A stretch of 64,000 nucleotides of DNA from Gluconacetobacter aggeris (GTDB lineage: Bacteria; Pseudomonadota; Alphaproteobacteria; Acetobacterales; Acetobacteraceae): contig NZ_JABEQD010000011.1 in the NCBI RefSeq assembly GCF_014174395.1, positions 1 through 64,000 of the forward strand, in the 5' to 3' direction. The notes beneath the pieces are model-generated. The model saw only the letters and a program-made list of their open reading frames with translations. It was not told where the DNA came from and did not search any database. Positions within the stretch are counted from its first letter, which is position 1; each line of letters opens with the position of its first letter. Below are positions 45,183-53,773 of this stretch, piece by piece. Made by a program: the position numbers and the translations under genes.

Positions 45183-45479
45183 GTGGCAAAAGAACCTACG
45201 CAGAACGTTCAGGATGTTTTTCTCAACCATGTCAGGCGCTCCAAGACGCCGGTCACGGTGTTTCTGGTCAATGGTGTCAAGTTGCAGGGCATCATCACCT
45301 GGTTCGACAATTTTTCCGTGCTTCTGCGCCGTGATGGGCACACGCAGCTTGTCTACAAGCACGCCATCAGCACCGTGATGCCGGCGACGCCCGTCGTGCT
45401 GTTCGACCCGTCGCGCCCCGAGGGTGCCTCGGCGGATCTGTCGGACAAGGATCTGGCGGGGGATTCCGATCTCGTCTGA
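45183..45479 (+). CDS. hfq: RNA chaperone Hfq
   Basis: 98-residue Sm-like hexameric RNA chaperone that helps small RNAs pair with mRNAs. Sm1 motif region [42 protein letters not shown] and Sm2 motif [11 protein letters not shown] are conserved; the C-terminal tail is acidic ([14 protein letters not shown]). Start GTG at 45183 gives [10 protein letters not shown], a typical Hfq N terminus. hflX follows, as in many proteobacteria. The 113-base gap before it holds no gene I can name. Confidence 0.97.
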   Translation: MAKEPTQNVQDVFLNHVRRSKTPVTVFLVNGVKLQGIITWFDNFSVLLRRDGHTQLVYKHAISTVMPATPVVLFDPSRPEGASADLSDKDLAGDSDLV

Positions 45480-45486
45480 GATTCCC

Positions 45487-46773
45487 GTGGCGCAGTCGCC
45501 CACGCGGGCGGCCGTCATCCTGCCATGGGAGCGGCCGGACCGTCAGGACGAGGTTCGCGCCGCCGAAGCCCGGCTGGAAGAAGCCGTGGGCCTGGCGGCG
45601 TCGATCGGGCTGGTGATCGTGCGGCAGGCCGTGCTTCTGTTGCGCGCCCGCCGGCCGGCCACGCTGCTGGGAAGCGGGCAGGTGGAGTCGCTGCGCCAGG
45701 CGGTGCAGGAGGATCGCGTTGCCGTCGTGGTGGTGGATACGCGCCTGACGCCCGTGCAGCAGCGGAACCTGGAAAAGGCCCTGGGCTGCAAGGTCATCGA
45801 CCGTACGGCCCTGATCCTGGACATTTTCGGCGAGCGCGCCGCCACCAAGGAGGGTTCGCTCCAGGTCGAACTCGCGCATCTGGAATATCAGCGCAGCCGT
45901 CTGGTCCGGACCTGGACCCATCTGGAGCGGCAGCGCGGCGGCTTCGGCTTTCTCGGCGGGCCGGGTGAGACCCAGATCGAGGCCGATCGCCGCATGATCG
46001 GCGACCGTATCGTGCGGTTGAAGCGCGAGTTGGAGCAGGTGCGGCGCACGCGCGGCCTGCATCGTGCCGCGCGGCGGCGGGTACCGTTTCCCGTCGTGGC
46101 GCTGGTCGGCTATACCAATGCCGGAAAATCGACCCTTTTCAATGCGCTGACCGGGGCGACCGTTTATGCGCAGGACCAGTTGTTCGCGACGCTGGACCCG
46201 ACGATGCGCGGCATTCGCCTGCCATCGGGCCGGCGGATCATCCTGTCCGACACGGTGGGCTTCATCAGCGACCTGCCGACGGAACTGATTGCCGCCTTTC
46301 GCGCCACGCTGGAGGAAGTTGCCGAGGCCGACATCATCCTGCATGTGCGCGATATCTCGCATCCCGACACCACGGCGCAGCGCGCCGATGTCGAGGAGGT
46401 GCTGGAGGGCATGGCGACCAGCGGAACGCTGGAGGACGACTGGCGGCGGCGGGTGATCGAGGTGCAGAACAAGGCCGACCTGCTGGGCGGCCGCGATGCG
46501 GTGCCGCCCCGGGCGGGCAGTGTCGTGATTTCGGCGATTACCGGCGACGGGCTGCCCGAATTGCTGGCGGCGATCGACCAGCGCCTGACCGAGGCGATGG
46601 AGATCGTCCATTACACCATTCCGGTGAAGGACGGCGCGCTGCTGGCGTGGCTGTATGCTCATGGCGAAGTGACGTCGCGCGATGATGGCGAGCAGGCTAT
46701 CGTGGTGACGGTGCGGCTGTTGCCGGCCGATCGCGCGCGGTTCGAACAGCAACTGGCCAGTCGCGAGCGGTAG
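45487..46773 (+). CDS. hflX: ribosome-associated GTPase HflX
   Basis: 428-residue GTPase that rescues stalled ribosomes. The N-terminal domain has LLGSGQVESLRQAVQEDRVAVVVVDTRLTPVQQRNLEK, followed by the linker LVRTWTHLERQRGGFGFLGGPGETQIEADRR. The G domain has G1 GYTNAGKST, G3 DTVGF and G4 NKAD. The start GTG at 45487 is 7 bases after the hfq stop; the frame is open to 45424 but that part overlaps hfq. Confidence 0.93.
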   Translation: MAQSPTRAAVILPWERPDRQDEVRAAEARLEEAVGLAASIGLVIVRQAVLLLRARRPATLLGSGQVESLRQAVQEDRVAVVVVDTRLTPVQQRNLEKALGCKVIDRTALILDIFGERAATKEGSLQVELAHLEYQRSRLVRTWTHLERQRGGFGFLGGPGETQIEADRRMIGDRIVRLKRELEQVRRTRGLHRAARRRVPFPVVALVGYTNAGKSTLFNALTGATVYAQDQLFATLDPTMRGIRLPSGRRIILSDTVGFISDLPTELIAAFRATLEEVAEADIILHVRDISHPDTTAQRADVEEVLEGMATSGTLEDDWRRRVIEVQNKADLLGGRDAVPPRAGSVVISAITGDGLPELLAAIDQRLTEAMEIVHYTIPVKDGALLAWLYAHGEVTSRDDGEQAIVVTVRLLPADRARFEQQLASRER

Positions 46774-46816
46774 GCGCCCGCCCGCGCCGGATGGGCGGGA
46801 AGGGGGGAGTGATGTC

Positions 46817-47653
46817 ATGACGGTCGCGGTTTCGCGCGCGCATATGCGTACGGTTCTGGACATCATGCGGCAGGCGGCGGCGGATCGGATCATGCCGTCC
46901 TTCCGCCGGCTGGATGCGGACGCCATCCGGTGCAAGACCAGCAAGCTGGACGTGGTGACCGTGGCAGACGAAGCGGCCGAGCATGACATGACCGAGGCGT
47001 TCCTGCGTCTTTCGCCCGGGGCGGCGGTGATCGGCGAGGAAGCCGTCTGTGCCCGGCCCGGCCTGCTGGACGCGATCGAGGATGCGGACCTTGCCTATGT
47101 CATCGATCCGATCGACGGTACGGCGAATTACGCGGCGGGTGTGCCGCTGTTCGGCGTCATGGTCGCGATCCTGCGTCGGGGCGAGATTGTCGGAGCGGCG
47201 ATTCTCGACCCGATCTGCAATGTCGCGGCGCTGGCGGTGCGGGGCGAGGGGGCATGGCAGGTCGGGCCGGACGATGCGGAGCGGCCGTTATGTTGCGCGC
47301 GGCCCGTGCCGGCGGCCGAAATGACCGGCAACGCCTCGTGGCGCTACCTGCCCCCGCCGATTCGCGACCTGGTGGCCCGCAACCTGCCGCGCGTGATGGG
47401 ATCGTGGGATTTCCGCTGTGCCGCGCATGAATATCTGATGCTGGTGGATGGGAAATGCCACTTCCTGCTCTTCAACCGCACCATGCCTTGGGATCATCTG
47501 GCCGGCTGGCTGATCCATCACGAGACCGGCGGTTATTGCGCCCATTTCGACGGAGCGCCTTACCGGTTGACGGATCGCGCCGGGGGGCTGCTCTACGCCC
47601 CCGACCGGGCGAGCTGGCAGGATCTGCGTGACCTGCTGCTGGACCCGGGCTGA
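46817..47653 (+). CDS. inositol monophosphatase family protein
   Basis: 278-residue metal-dependent phosphatase of the IMPase/FBPase/CysQ superfamily. Seen: LDVVTVADEAAEHDM, IGEEAV, the metal-site motif DPIDGTANYAAGVPLFGVMVA and the second metal motif WDHLAGWLIHHETGG. The substrate may be inositol phosphate, histidinol phosphate or PAP; histidinol-phosphate phosphatase is a possibility but nothing local decides it. Repeat element copy D starts on the base after its stop. Confidence 0.9.
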   Translation: MTVAVSRAHMRTVLDIMRQAAADRIMPSFRRLDADAIRCKTSKLDVVTVADEAAEHDMTEAFLRLSPGAAVIGEEAVCARPGLLDAIEDADLAYVIDPIDGTANYAAGVPLFGVMVAILRRGEIVGAAILDPICNVAALAVRGEGAWQVGPDDAERPLCCARPVPAAEMTGNASWRYLPPPIRDLVARNLPRVMGSWDFRCAAHEYLMLVDGKCHFLLFNRTMPWDHLAGWLIHHETGGYCAHFDGAPYRLTDRAGGLLYAPDRASWQDLRDLLLDPG

Positions 47654-47733
47654 GAGGCTGTTTCAAAAGCGCCGATGGTGAGTGGAAGCGTGGCGTCCGT
47701 CAGGTCGCCCAGCGGAGCTTCTGAAGCAGCCTC
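47654..47733. repeat. short inverted-end repeat, copy D (80 bases)
   Basis: Ends GAGGCTGTTTCAAAAGC and GCTTCTGAAGCAGCCTC are inverted repeats matching at 15 of 17 positions. Left-end sequence GGCTGTTTCAAAA..CCGATGG is shared with copy C at 48629, as is the right-end TCGCC..AAGCAGCC, so D looks like C with the interior removed. It begins directly after the phosphatase stop codon and ends 10 bases before the convergent mazG stop. Confidence 0.8.
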
Positions 47734-47743
47734 TGCGTCTCGC

Positions 47744-48532
47744 TTACGCGCCGCTGTCGCGTTCCTGCCGTTTGACGGCCTGCCAGGCGGCCTCCATGTC
47801 CGCCAGGGTGCTGTCGGCCGGCGTCAGGCCGCGTTCGGACAGATGCTGTTCCACTCCGGTGAAGCGGCGGGTGAACTTGGCGTTGGCCTGGCGCAGGCAG
47901 GCTTCGGGGTCCAGGTCCAGCTTGCGGGCCAGGGTGGCGAGCGTGAACAGCACGTCGCCCAGTTCGTCGGCGATTCGTTCGCGGTCGCCCGATTCCAGTT
48001 CGACCTTCAGTTCCGCGATTTCCTCATCCACTTTTTCGGCGACGTCCCTGGCATCGGGCCAGTCGAAGCCGACGCGGGCGGCGCGGGCGGACAGTTTGCG
48101 CGCGCGCAGCAGGGCGGGCAGTGCGGTGGGGATGCCGGCCAGCGTGCCGCTCTCGCGCCGGGCGAGGCGTTCCTGCTCCTTGCCGTCCTCCCACTGGCCG
48201 GGGGCCAGTGCGGCGTCGCCGAAGACATGGGGATGGCGGCGGACCATCTTGTCGCCGATCATGCCGGCGACGGTCGCGAAATCGAACCAGCCGGCCTCTT
48301 CGCCCATGCGGGCGTGATAGACGACCTGGAGCAGCAGGTCGCCCAGTTCGTCGGGCAGGGCGGCCCAGTCCTGCCGGGCGATCGTGTCCTCGACCTCGTA
48401 GGCTTCCTCGATCGCATAGGGGGCGATGGAGGCGAAATCCTGCTCGCGGTCCCAGGGGCAGCCGCTAACGGGGTCGCGCAGGCGGGCCATGATGTCGAGA
48501 AGGCGCGAAAGGGCCTGGGCGGCGTCGGACAT
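47744..48532 (-). CDS. mazG: nucleoside triphosphate pyrophosphohydrolase MazG
   Basis: 262-residue tandem MazG enzyme that hydrolyses non-canonical or surplus NTPs. Domain 1: LRDPVSGCPWDREQDFASIAPYAIEEAYEVEDTI with EExxE and the downstream DELGDLLLQVVYHARM. Domain 2: FDWPDARDVAEKVDEEIAELKVEL with ERIADELGDVLFTLATLAR. The start ATG at 48532 has GGAG about nine bases upstream; the frame runs far upstream through a repeat element but with no start support. Confidence 0.94.
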   Translation of the reverse strand: MSDAAQALSRLLDIMARLRDPVSGCPWDREQDFASIAPYAIEEAYEVEDTIARQDWAALPDELGDLLLQVVYHARMGEEAGWFDFATVAGMIGDKMVRRHPHVFGDAALAPGQWEDGKEQERLARRESGTLAGIPTALPALLRARKLSARAARVGFDWPDARDVAEKVDEEIAELKVELESGDRERIADELGDVLFTLATLARKLDLDPEACLRQANAKFTRRFTGVEQHLSERGLTPADSTLADMEAAWQAVKRQERDSGA

Positions 48533-48628
48533 CCGGGGGCTCCGTTCATGGGTCGGCGGGATCGCCCCATGTCTGCACCGGCGCCGCGGGCGCGTCCAGC
48601 GTGGCGCGATATGCGGATGCTCCGATGC

Positions 48629-48782
48629 GGCTGTTTCAAAAATTCCGATGGCGCGTGGAGGCGCGGCGCCTGCCATGCCTCTGACGACGGTTTCCGAGCA
48701 TCGGAGCGGCCTTGATGGTCGTGAGCGCCGAAGCACAGGAAACGCGCGTCGGATCGCCGCTAGTGCGCTTTTCCAAGCAGCC
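48629..48782. repeat. dispersed inverted-end repeat, copy C (154 bases)
   Basis: Ends GGCTGTTTCAAAA and TTTTCCAAGCAGCC are inverted repeats and match copy D. The interior (about 48690-48770) resembles copies A and B: CGAGCATCGGAGCGGCC, GTGAGCGCCGAAGC and CGGATCGCCGC. The hairpin pairs GTTTCC with GGAAAC, a third version of the same pair set. It fills most of the 309-base gap between divergent mazG and argC, so unlike the others it lies at 5' ends. The remaining bases of the gap show no gene. Confidence 0.8.
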
Positions 48783-48841
48783 ATCTCTGGATGGCGGGTC
48801 GGGCAGGGATTATAGTCCGGTGCCCAGGACCAGGGGGTACC

Positions 48842-49786
48842 ATGAGCGAACAGGCGACGGTTTTCATTGACGGCGAGGCTGGCACGACGGGGCTGGGCAT
48901 TCGTCAGCGCCTGGATGCGCTGCCGGTGACGGTGCGTTCGATCGCGTCGGAACACCGCAAGGATGCCGCTGCCCGCCGTGCGATGATGGAATCGGTCGAT
49001 CTGGTGGTACTGTGCCTGCCCGATGCGGCGTCGCGCGAGGCGGCGTCGATGGCGGCCGAGATCGCGGCTGGCGGTGGCCGGGCGCCCCGGCTGCTGGACG
49101 CCAGCACGGCTTTTCGCGTCGATCCGGACTGGGTTTACGGTTTTCCGGAAATGGGGGACGGATTCGCGGCGCAGGTCGCGGCGGCGGCGCGGGTTTCGAA
49201 CCCCGGCTGCTATCCGACCGGGGCGATCGCGCTGCTGCGGCCGCTGGTTCAGGCCGGACTGCTTGCGCCCGATGCGCCGCTGACGATCAACGCGGTCAGC
49301 GGCTATAGCGGCGGCGGCCGCGCGATGATCGAGGCGCACGAGCGGGAAGGCGGGCCGGCCTTCGAACTGTACGGGCTGGGGCTGGAGCACAAGCATCTGC
49401 CCGAGATCACCCGTTATGCGGGGCTGACGCGTCCGCCTGTCTTCGTGCCCTCGGTCGGGCATTTCCCCCAGGGCATGATCGTCTCGGTGCCGCTGCATCT
49501 GGACCTGCTGGCCCGGCCGGCGACGGGGGGTGATCTGCGGGCGGTGCTGGCCGATTTCTATGCCGGTTCGGACCGGATCAGTGTGCCCGAGGCCACGCCG
49601 GGCCTGTCCGCCGAAACGCTGGCGGGGACCGACCTGATGGAATTGCGGGTCCATGCCAACGAATCGCGTCGACAGGCGGTGCTGACCGCGCGGCTGGACA
49701 ATCTGGGCAAGGGGGCCTCGGGCGCCGCGATCCAGAATATCGCCCTGATGCTGGGCCTGGCTCCGCCGGCACCGCGGGCCGGATGA
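48842..49786 (+). CDS. argC: N-acetyl-gamma-glutamyl-phosphate reductase, type 2 ArgC
   Basis: 314-residue NADPH-dependent reductase of arginine synthesis, third step. It is the short type 2 form: FIDGEAGTTGLGIRQRL at the N terminus (no extra domain), LCLPDAASREA, LLDASTAFRVDPDWVYGFPEM and the catalytic Cys in SNPGCYPTGAIALL. SGYSGGGRAMIE and VGHFPQGM follow. Other arginine genes are not in the window. Start ATG at 48842. Confidence 0.95.
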   Translation: MSEQATVFIDGEAGTTGLGIRQRLDALPVTVRSIASEHRKDAAARRAMMESVDLVVLCLPDAASREAASMAAEIAAGGGRAPRLLDASTAFRVDPDWVYGFPEMGDGFAAQVAAAARVSNPGCYPTGAIALLRPLVQAGLLAPDAPLTINAVSGYSGGGRAMIEAHEREGGPAFELYGLGLEHKHLPEITRYAGLTRPPVFVPSVGHFPQGMIVSVPLHLDLLARPATGGDLRAVLADFYAGSDRISVPEATPGLSAETLAGTDLMELRVHANESRRQAVLTARLDNLGKGASGAAIQNIALMLGLAPPAPRAG

Positions 49787-49847
49787 TCGCCGGGTTCCGG
49801 TTGTGCGATTGCCTCCCGGCCCGTTTTGCTGATAAGCAGGCCCGCAG

Positions 49848-49931
49848 GCGAGAGTGACGGAACGGTAGACGTAGTCGGCTCAAAATCGACCGCCGCAAGG
49901 CATAGGGGTTCGAGTCCCCTCTCTCGTACCA
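49848..49931 (+). tRNA. tRNA-Leu (CAA)
   Basis: Class II tRNA with acceptor stem GCGAGAG/CTCTCGT. The anticodon stem is GTCGG/TCGAC around the loop CTCAAAA, so the anticodon is CAA. It has a long variable arm and a T-arm AGGGG-TTCGAGT-CCCCT, and CCA is encoded at 49929-49931. It lies between argC and serC on the same strand. Confidence 0.92.
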
Positions 49932-49945
49932 TTTCTCCGGACAGG

Positions 49946-51130
49946 ATGATGTCTGCTCTCTCTCCCGACGCGATCGCGAAGCCGGGCGTGCGCCCCGCCA
50001 ATCCCTGTTTTTCCTCCGGCCCTTGCGCCAAGCGTCCGGGGTGGTCGCTGGACGCGCTGTCCGGCGCGCTGCTGGGCCGCTCGCATCGCGCCCCCGAAGG
50101 GCGGGCCCGGCTGAACGAGGTTATTACCCGCTCGCGTGCCATCCTGGGCCTGCCCGACGACTGGAAGCTGGGGATCGTGCCGGCGTCGGATACCGGCGCG
50201 GTGGAGATGGTGCTGTGGTCGCTGGTCGGTGAGCGCCCGGTCGACGTGCTGGCGTTCGAGAGTTTTTCGGCGACCTGGGCCGACGATATCGTCAACCAGT
50301 TGCACGCGCCGGCCGCGCGGGTACTGAAGGCCGATTATGGCCGTCTGCCGGACCTGGCGCAGGTCGACTGGGCGCATGACGTGGTGCTGGCGTGGAATGG
50401 CACGACCTCGGGCGTGCGCATTCCCGAGGGAGCGCCGATCCCCATGGAGCGCGACGGGCTGGTGATCTGCGACGCGACCTCGGCCGCGTTTGCGATGGAC
50501 CTGCCGTGGGATCGGCTGGATGTCGTGACCTGGTCCTGGCAGAAGGTGCTGGGCGGAGAGGCCGCGCACGGCATGCTGGCCCTGTCGCCGCGTGCGGTGC
50601 GTAGGCTGGAAGAAGCATCGGCGCCGCGTGCGCTGCCGAAGATCTTCCGCCTGACGGCCAAGGGGCGGCTGATCGAGGGTATTTTCAAGGGCGATACGAT
50701 CAACACGCCCTCCATGCTGTGTGTGGAGGACGCGCTGGACGGGCTGCGCTGGGCCGAGGCGATCGGTGGCCTGCCGGCCCTGGTTGCCCGCAGCCAGGCC
50801 AACCTGGCGGTGGTGGCCGACTGGGTGGCGCGCTCCGGCTGGGCTGCGTTCCTGGCCGCCGATCCGGCCGAACGCTCCAGCACCGCGATCTGCCTGACCA
50901 TTGTGGCGCCCTGGTTCGTGGCGCTGGATGCGGCGGCGCAGGCCAAGGCGGCCAAGCGGATCGTCGGCCTGTTGGAAGCGGAGGGCGTGGCGCTGGATAT
51001 CGGCAGCTATCGCGATGCGCCGCCGGGCCTGCGGCTGTGGGGTGGTGCGACCGTGGAGGCGGATGATCTGCGCGCGCTGATGCCGTGGCTGGACTGGGCC
51101 GAAGCCGAAGTGCGCACGGAGTTCGCCTGA
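49946..51130 (+). CDS. serC: phosphoserine aminotransferase SerC
   Basis: About 394-residue PLP enzyme of the alphaproteobacterial/methanosarcinal-type SerC group, converting 3-phosphohydroxypyruvate to phosphoserine in serine synthesis (and a related step in pyridoxal synthesis). Seen: [36 protein letters not shown] and [16 protein letters not shown]. The PLP lysine lies in [19 protein letters not shown]. The start must lie after tRNA-Leu: ATG 49946 or 49949. serA, often its neighbour, is absent; hisZ starts 58 bases later. Confidence 0.93.
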   Translation: MMSALSPDAIAKPGVRPANPCFSSGPCAKRPGWSLDALSGALLGRSHRAPEGRARLNEVITRSRAILGLPDDWKLGIVPASDTGAVEMVLWSLVGERPVDVLAFESFSATWADDIVNQLHAPAARVLKADYGRLPDLAQVDWAHDVVLAWNGTTSGVRIPEGAPIPMERDGLVICDATSAAFAMDLPWDRLDVVTWSWQKVLGGEAAHGMLALSPRAVRRLEEASAPRALPKIFRLTAKGRLIEGIFKGDTINTPSMLCVEDALDGLRWAEAIGGLPALVARSQANLAVVADWVARSGWAAFLAADPAERSSTAICLTIVAPWFVALDAAAQAKAAKRIVGLLEAEGVALDIGSYRDAPPGLRLWGGATVEADDLRALMPWLDWAEAEVRTEFA

Positions 51131-51188
51131 CGCGTTCCTGCCCGCGCGTGGGCTGACGAATGACTGCAAGGATGGTATAGGCGCGCGC

Positions 51189-52334
51189 ATGACGGACGAT
51201 CCGCCTCCCAATCCCGCCCTGCTGCCCGCAGGCTTTGTCGATCTGCTGCCTTCCGATGCCGAGGCCGAGGCCGCCGGCATGGAAAGCCTGATGCAGGTCT
51301 TCGCCGCGCATGGCTACAGCCGGGTGAAGCCGCCTTTGCTGGAGTTCGAGGACACGCTGCTGAGCGGGTCCGGGGCGGCGGTGGCCGAGCAGGCGTTTCG
51401 TCTGATGGACCCGGACACGCGGCGCATGATGGCGCTGCGCCCCGACATCACGCCGCAGATCGCCCGCATTGCCGCGACCAGGCTGGCCGATGCGCCGCGT
51501 CCGCTGCGCCTGTCCTATACCGGGCTGTGCGTGCAGGCGAGTGGCGGGGCGCGGGAGAGCGACCGGCAGATTTCCCAGGCCGGTATCGAGCTGATCGGCC
51601 CGGATACGCCCGAAGCCGATGCCGAAGTGGTGGCGCTGGGCGCCGAGGCGCTGGCGGTGCTGGGGGTGCCCGGTGTGTCGTTCGACCTGACGATGCCGCC
51701 GCTGGCGCCGGCGCTGATCGCGGAGGTTGGCTTTACTCCGGCCGAGCGGCAGGCGCTGATGCGTGCGCTGGACCGCAAGGACGCGGCGGCGGTGGCGAAG
51801 CTGGCCGGCGGGCTGGCGCCGGTGCTGACCGAATTGCTGCATGCGGCCGGGCCGGCCGAGCGTGCGCTCTCGGTCCTGGGCGGGCTGGTCCTGCCCGAAC
51901 CGGTGCGGGCGCTGAGCGAGCGTCTGGCCGCCACCTTCGCCGCGATCAAGGCGCGGGTGCCGGACATTCGCTTGACCATCGATCCGGTCGAATTCCGGGG
52001 GCTGCATTATCATACCGGCGTCTGCGTGACGGTGTATGCCCGCGGGCAGCATGAAGAGCTGGGCCGTGGCGGGCGCTATGTGTCCAATAATGACGAGCCG
52101 GCCTGCGGCCTGACCCTGCGCCCCGAGGCCCTGCTGCGTGCGGCGCCTGCCAGGGCAGGGCGCGCGCGCGTGTTCCTGCCCGTGGGCAGCGATCCGGCAC
52201 TGGGCAGGCGGCTGCGGAGCGAGGGATATGCGACCGTCGATGGGCTGGCGCCCGTTGCGGACAGCGTGGCTGAGGCAAGGCGCCTGGAATGCGATATGAT
52301 CGTCGCCGGCGATGGAGTGGTGGCGCTGAACTGA
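51189..52334 (+). CDS. hisZ: ATP phosphoribosyltransferase regulatory subunit HisZ
   Basis: 381-residue paralogue of histidyl-tRNA synthetase lacking the anticodon domain. It partners the short form of HisG, the first enzyme of histidine synthesis. Seen: LLPAGFVDLLPSDAEAEAAGMESLMQVFAAHGYSRVKPPLLEFEDTLL, MALRPDITPQIARIAATRL and the C-terminal YHTGVCVTVYARGQHEELGRGGRY. Its presence implies a short HisG elsewhere. It precedes purA by 87 bases. Confidence 0.93.
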   Translation: MTDDPPPNPALLPAGFVDLLPSDAEAEAAGMESLMQVFAAHGYSRVKPPLLEFEDTLLSGSGAAVAEQAFRLMDPDTRRMMALRPDITPQIARIAATRLADAPRPLRLSYTGLCVQASGGARESDRQISQAGIELIGPDTPEADAEVVALGAEALAVLGVPGVSFDLTMPPLAPALIAEVGFTPAERQALMRALDRKDAAAVAKLAGGLAPVLTELLHAAGPAERALSVLGGLVLPEPVRALSERLAATFAAIKARVPDIRLTIDPVEFRGLHYHTGVCVTVYARGQHEELGRGGRYVSNNDEPACGLTLRPEALLRAAPARAGRARVFLPVGSDPALGRRLRSEGYATVDGLAPVADSVAEARRLECDMIVAGDGVVALN

Positions 52335-52421
52335 CGCGCCTGTTAAGCCGGGCGGCTGGGCGGCCAGTGTCGCCCCTTTTGTGCTGCGTTCCGGCCGGAC
52401 CGTTTTTCTGAGGAGCTTCTG

Positions 52422-53711
52422 ATGTCCAACGTCACCGTGATCGGCGCCCAGTGGGGTGACGAGGGAAAGGGCAAGATCGTCGACTGGCTTGCCAGCCGCG
52501 CGGATATCGTCGTCCGTTTCCAAGGTGGGCACAATGCCGGCCACACGCTGGTGGTCGGTAACCAGACCTACAAGCTGTCGCTGCTGCCTTCCGGCCTGGT
52601 CCGTGGCAAGATGGGCGTGATCGGCAATGGCGTCGTCGTCGATCCCGAAGCCCTGCTCAAGGAAATCGACCGCGTGACGGCTCAGGGGCTGGAGGTGACG
52701 CCGAAGACCCTGCGCATTGCCGAGAACGTGCCGCTGATCCTGCCGGTGCATGGTGCGATCGACCGCGCCCGCGAAGAAGCCCGTGGTGACCGCAAGATCG
52801 GCACCACCGGCCGTGGTATCGGCCCGGCCTACGAGGACAAGGTGGCCCGCCGGGCTATCCGCCTGTGCGATCTGGCCGAGCCCGAAACGCTGGACTGGAA
52901 GCTGGACGAGCTGCTGCTGCACCACAACACGCTGCTGGCCGGCCTGGGTGCGCCGACCTTCACCAAGGCGGAGCTGCTGGAGCATATGAACGCGTTGGCC
53001 CCGCGCGTGCTGCCGTACATGGACACGGTGTGGGATCTGCTGGACGACGCGCGCCGGGCCGGGCGCCGCATCCTGTTCGAAGGTGCGCAGGCCGTCATGC
53101 TGGATGTCGATCACGGGACCTATCCGTTCGTGACCAGCTCCAACACCATCGCGGCCAATGCGGCGACCGGCAGCGGTGTCGGGCCGGGCACCGTCGGGTT
53201 CGTGCTGGGCATTGCCAAGGCCTATTCGACCCGCGTGGGCGAGGGGCCGTTCCCCAGCGAACTGCATGACGAGATGGGGCGCACGCTGGGCACGCGTGGG
53301 CATGAGTTCGGCACTGTGACGGGGCGTCCGCGCCGTTGCGGCTGGTTCGATGCCGTGCTGGTGCGCCGTGCGGTGCGCGTTGGCGGCATCAACGGCCTGG
53401 CGCTGACCAAGCTGGATGTGCTGGACGGGCTGCCCGAGATCAAGGTCTGCGTCGGCTATGAACTGGACGGCAAGGAAATCCGCAGCTTTCCGTCGGCTCC
53501 GGCGGCGCAGGCCCGTGTCACGCCGGTCTATGAGGCGATGGAGGGCTGGACCGACAGCACCCGGGGCGCGCGCTCCTGGGCCGACCTGCCGGCGCAGGCG
53601 ATCAAATATGTCCGTCGGATCGAGGAACTGGTCGAGGCGCCGGTGACGCTGCTCTCCACCAGCCCCGAGCGCGACGACACTATCCTGATGCGCGATCCGT
53701 TCGAGGGCTGA
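52422..53711 (+). CDS. purA: adenylosuccinate synthase PurA
   Basis: 429-residue GTP-dependent enzyme joining IMP and aspartate in AMP synthesis. Seen: [19 protein letters not shown] with the catalytic Asp and the P-loop-like glycines, [49 protein letters not shown] and [11 protein letters not shown]. Start ATG at 52422 with GAGGAG upstream. A strong intrinsic terminator follows the stop. Confidence 0.97.
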   Translation: MSNVTVIGAQWGDEGKGKIVDWLASRADIVVRFQGGHNAGHTLVVGNQTYKLSLLPSGLVRGKMGVIGNGVVVDPEALLKEIDRVTAQGLEVTPKTLRIAENVPLILPVHGAIDRAREEARGDRKIGTTGRGIGPAYEDKVARRAIRLCDLAEPETLDWKLDELLLHHNTLLAGLGAPTFTKAELLEHMNALAPRVLPYMDTVWDLLDDARRAGRRILFEGAQAVMLDVDHGTYPFVTSSNTIAANAATGSGVGPGTVGFVLGIAKAYSTRVGEGPFPSELHDEMGRTLGTRGHEFGTVTGRPRRCGWFDAVLVRRAVRVGGINGLALTKLDVLDGLPEIKVCVGYELDGKEIRSFPSAPAAQARVTPVYEAMEGWTDSTRGARSWADLPAQAIKYVRRIEELVEAPVTLLSTSPERDDTILMRDPFEG

Positions 53712-53726
53712 GGTCCATATGAAAAG

Positions 53727-53755
53727 GGCCGGACCTGATGGTCCGGCCCTTTTTC
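53727..53755. terminator. two-way intrinsic terminator between purA and rpoH
   Basis: GGGCCGGACC-TGAT-GGTCCGGCCC: ten perfect pairs with a four-base loop, followed by TTTTT and preceded by AAAA. It therefore forms an intrinsic terminator for purA on the plus strand and for rpoH on the minus strand. Confidence 0.88.
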
Positions 53756-53773
53756 GTTGGGTCGTACGGCCGG

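Noticed and set aside
49826-49945. N-terminal extension of serC through tRNA-Leu
   Set aside because: The frame is open through the tRNA gene, but the tRNA is clear and SerC homology begins only after 49946.
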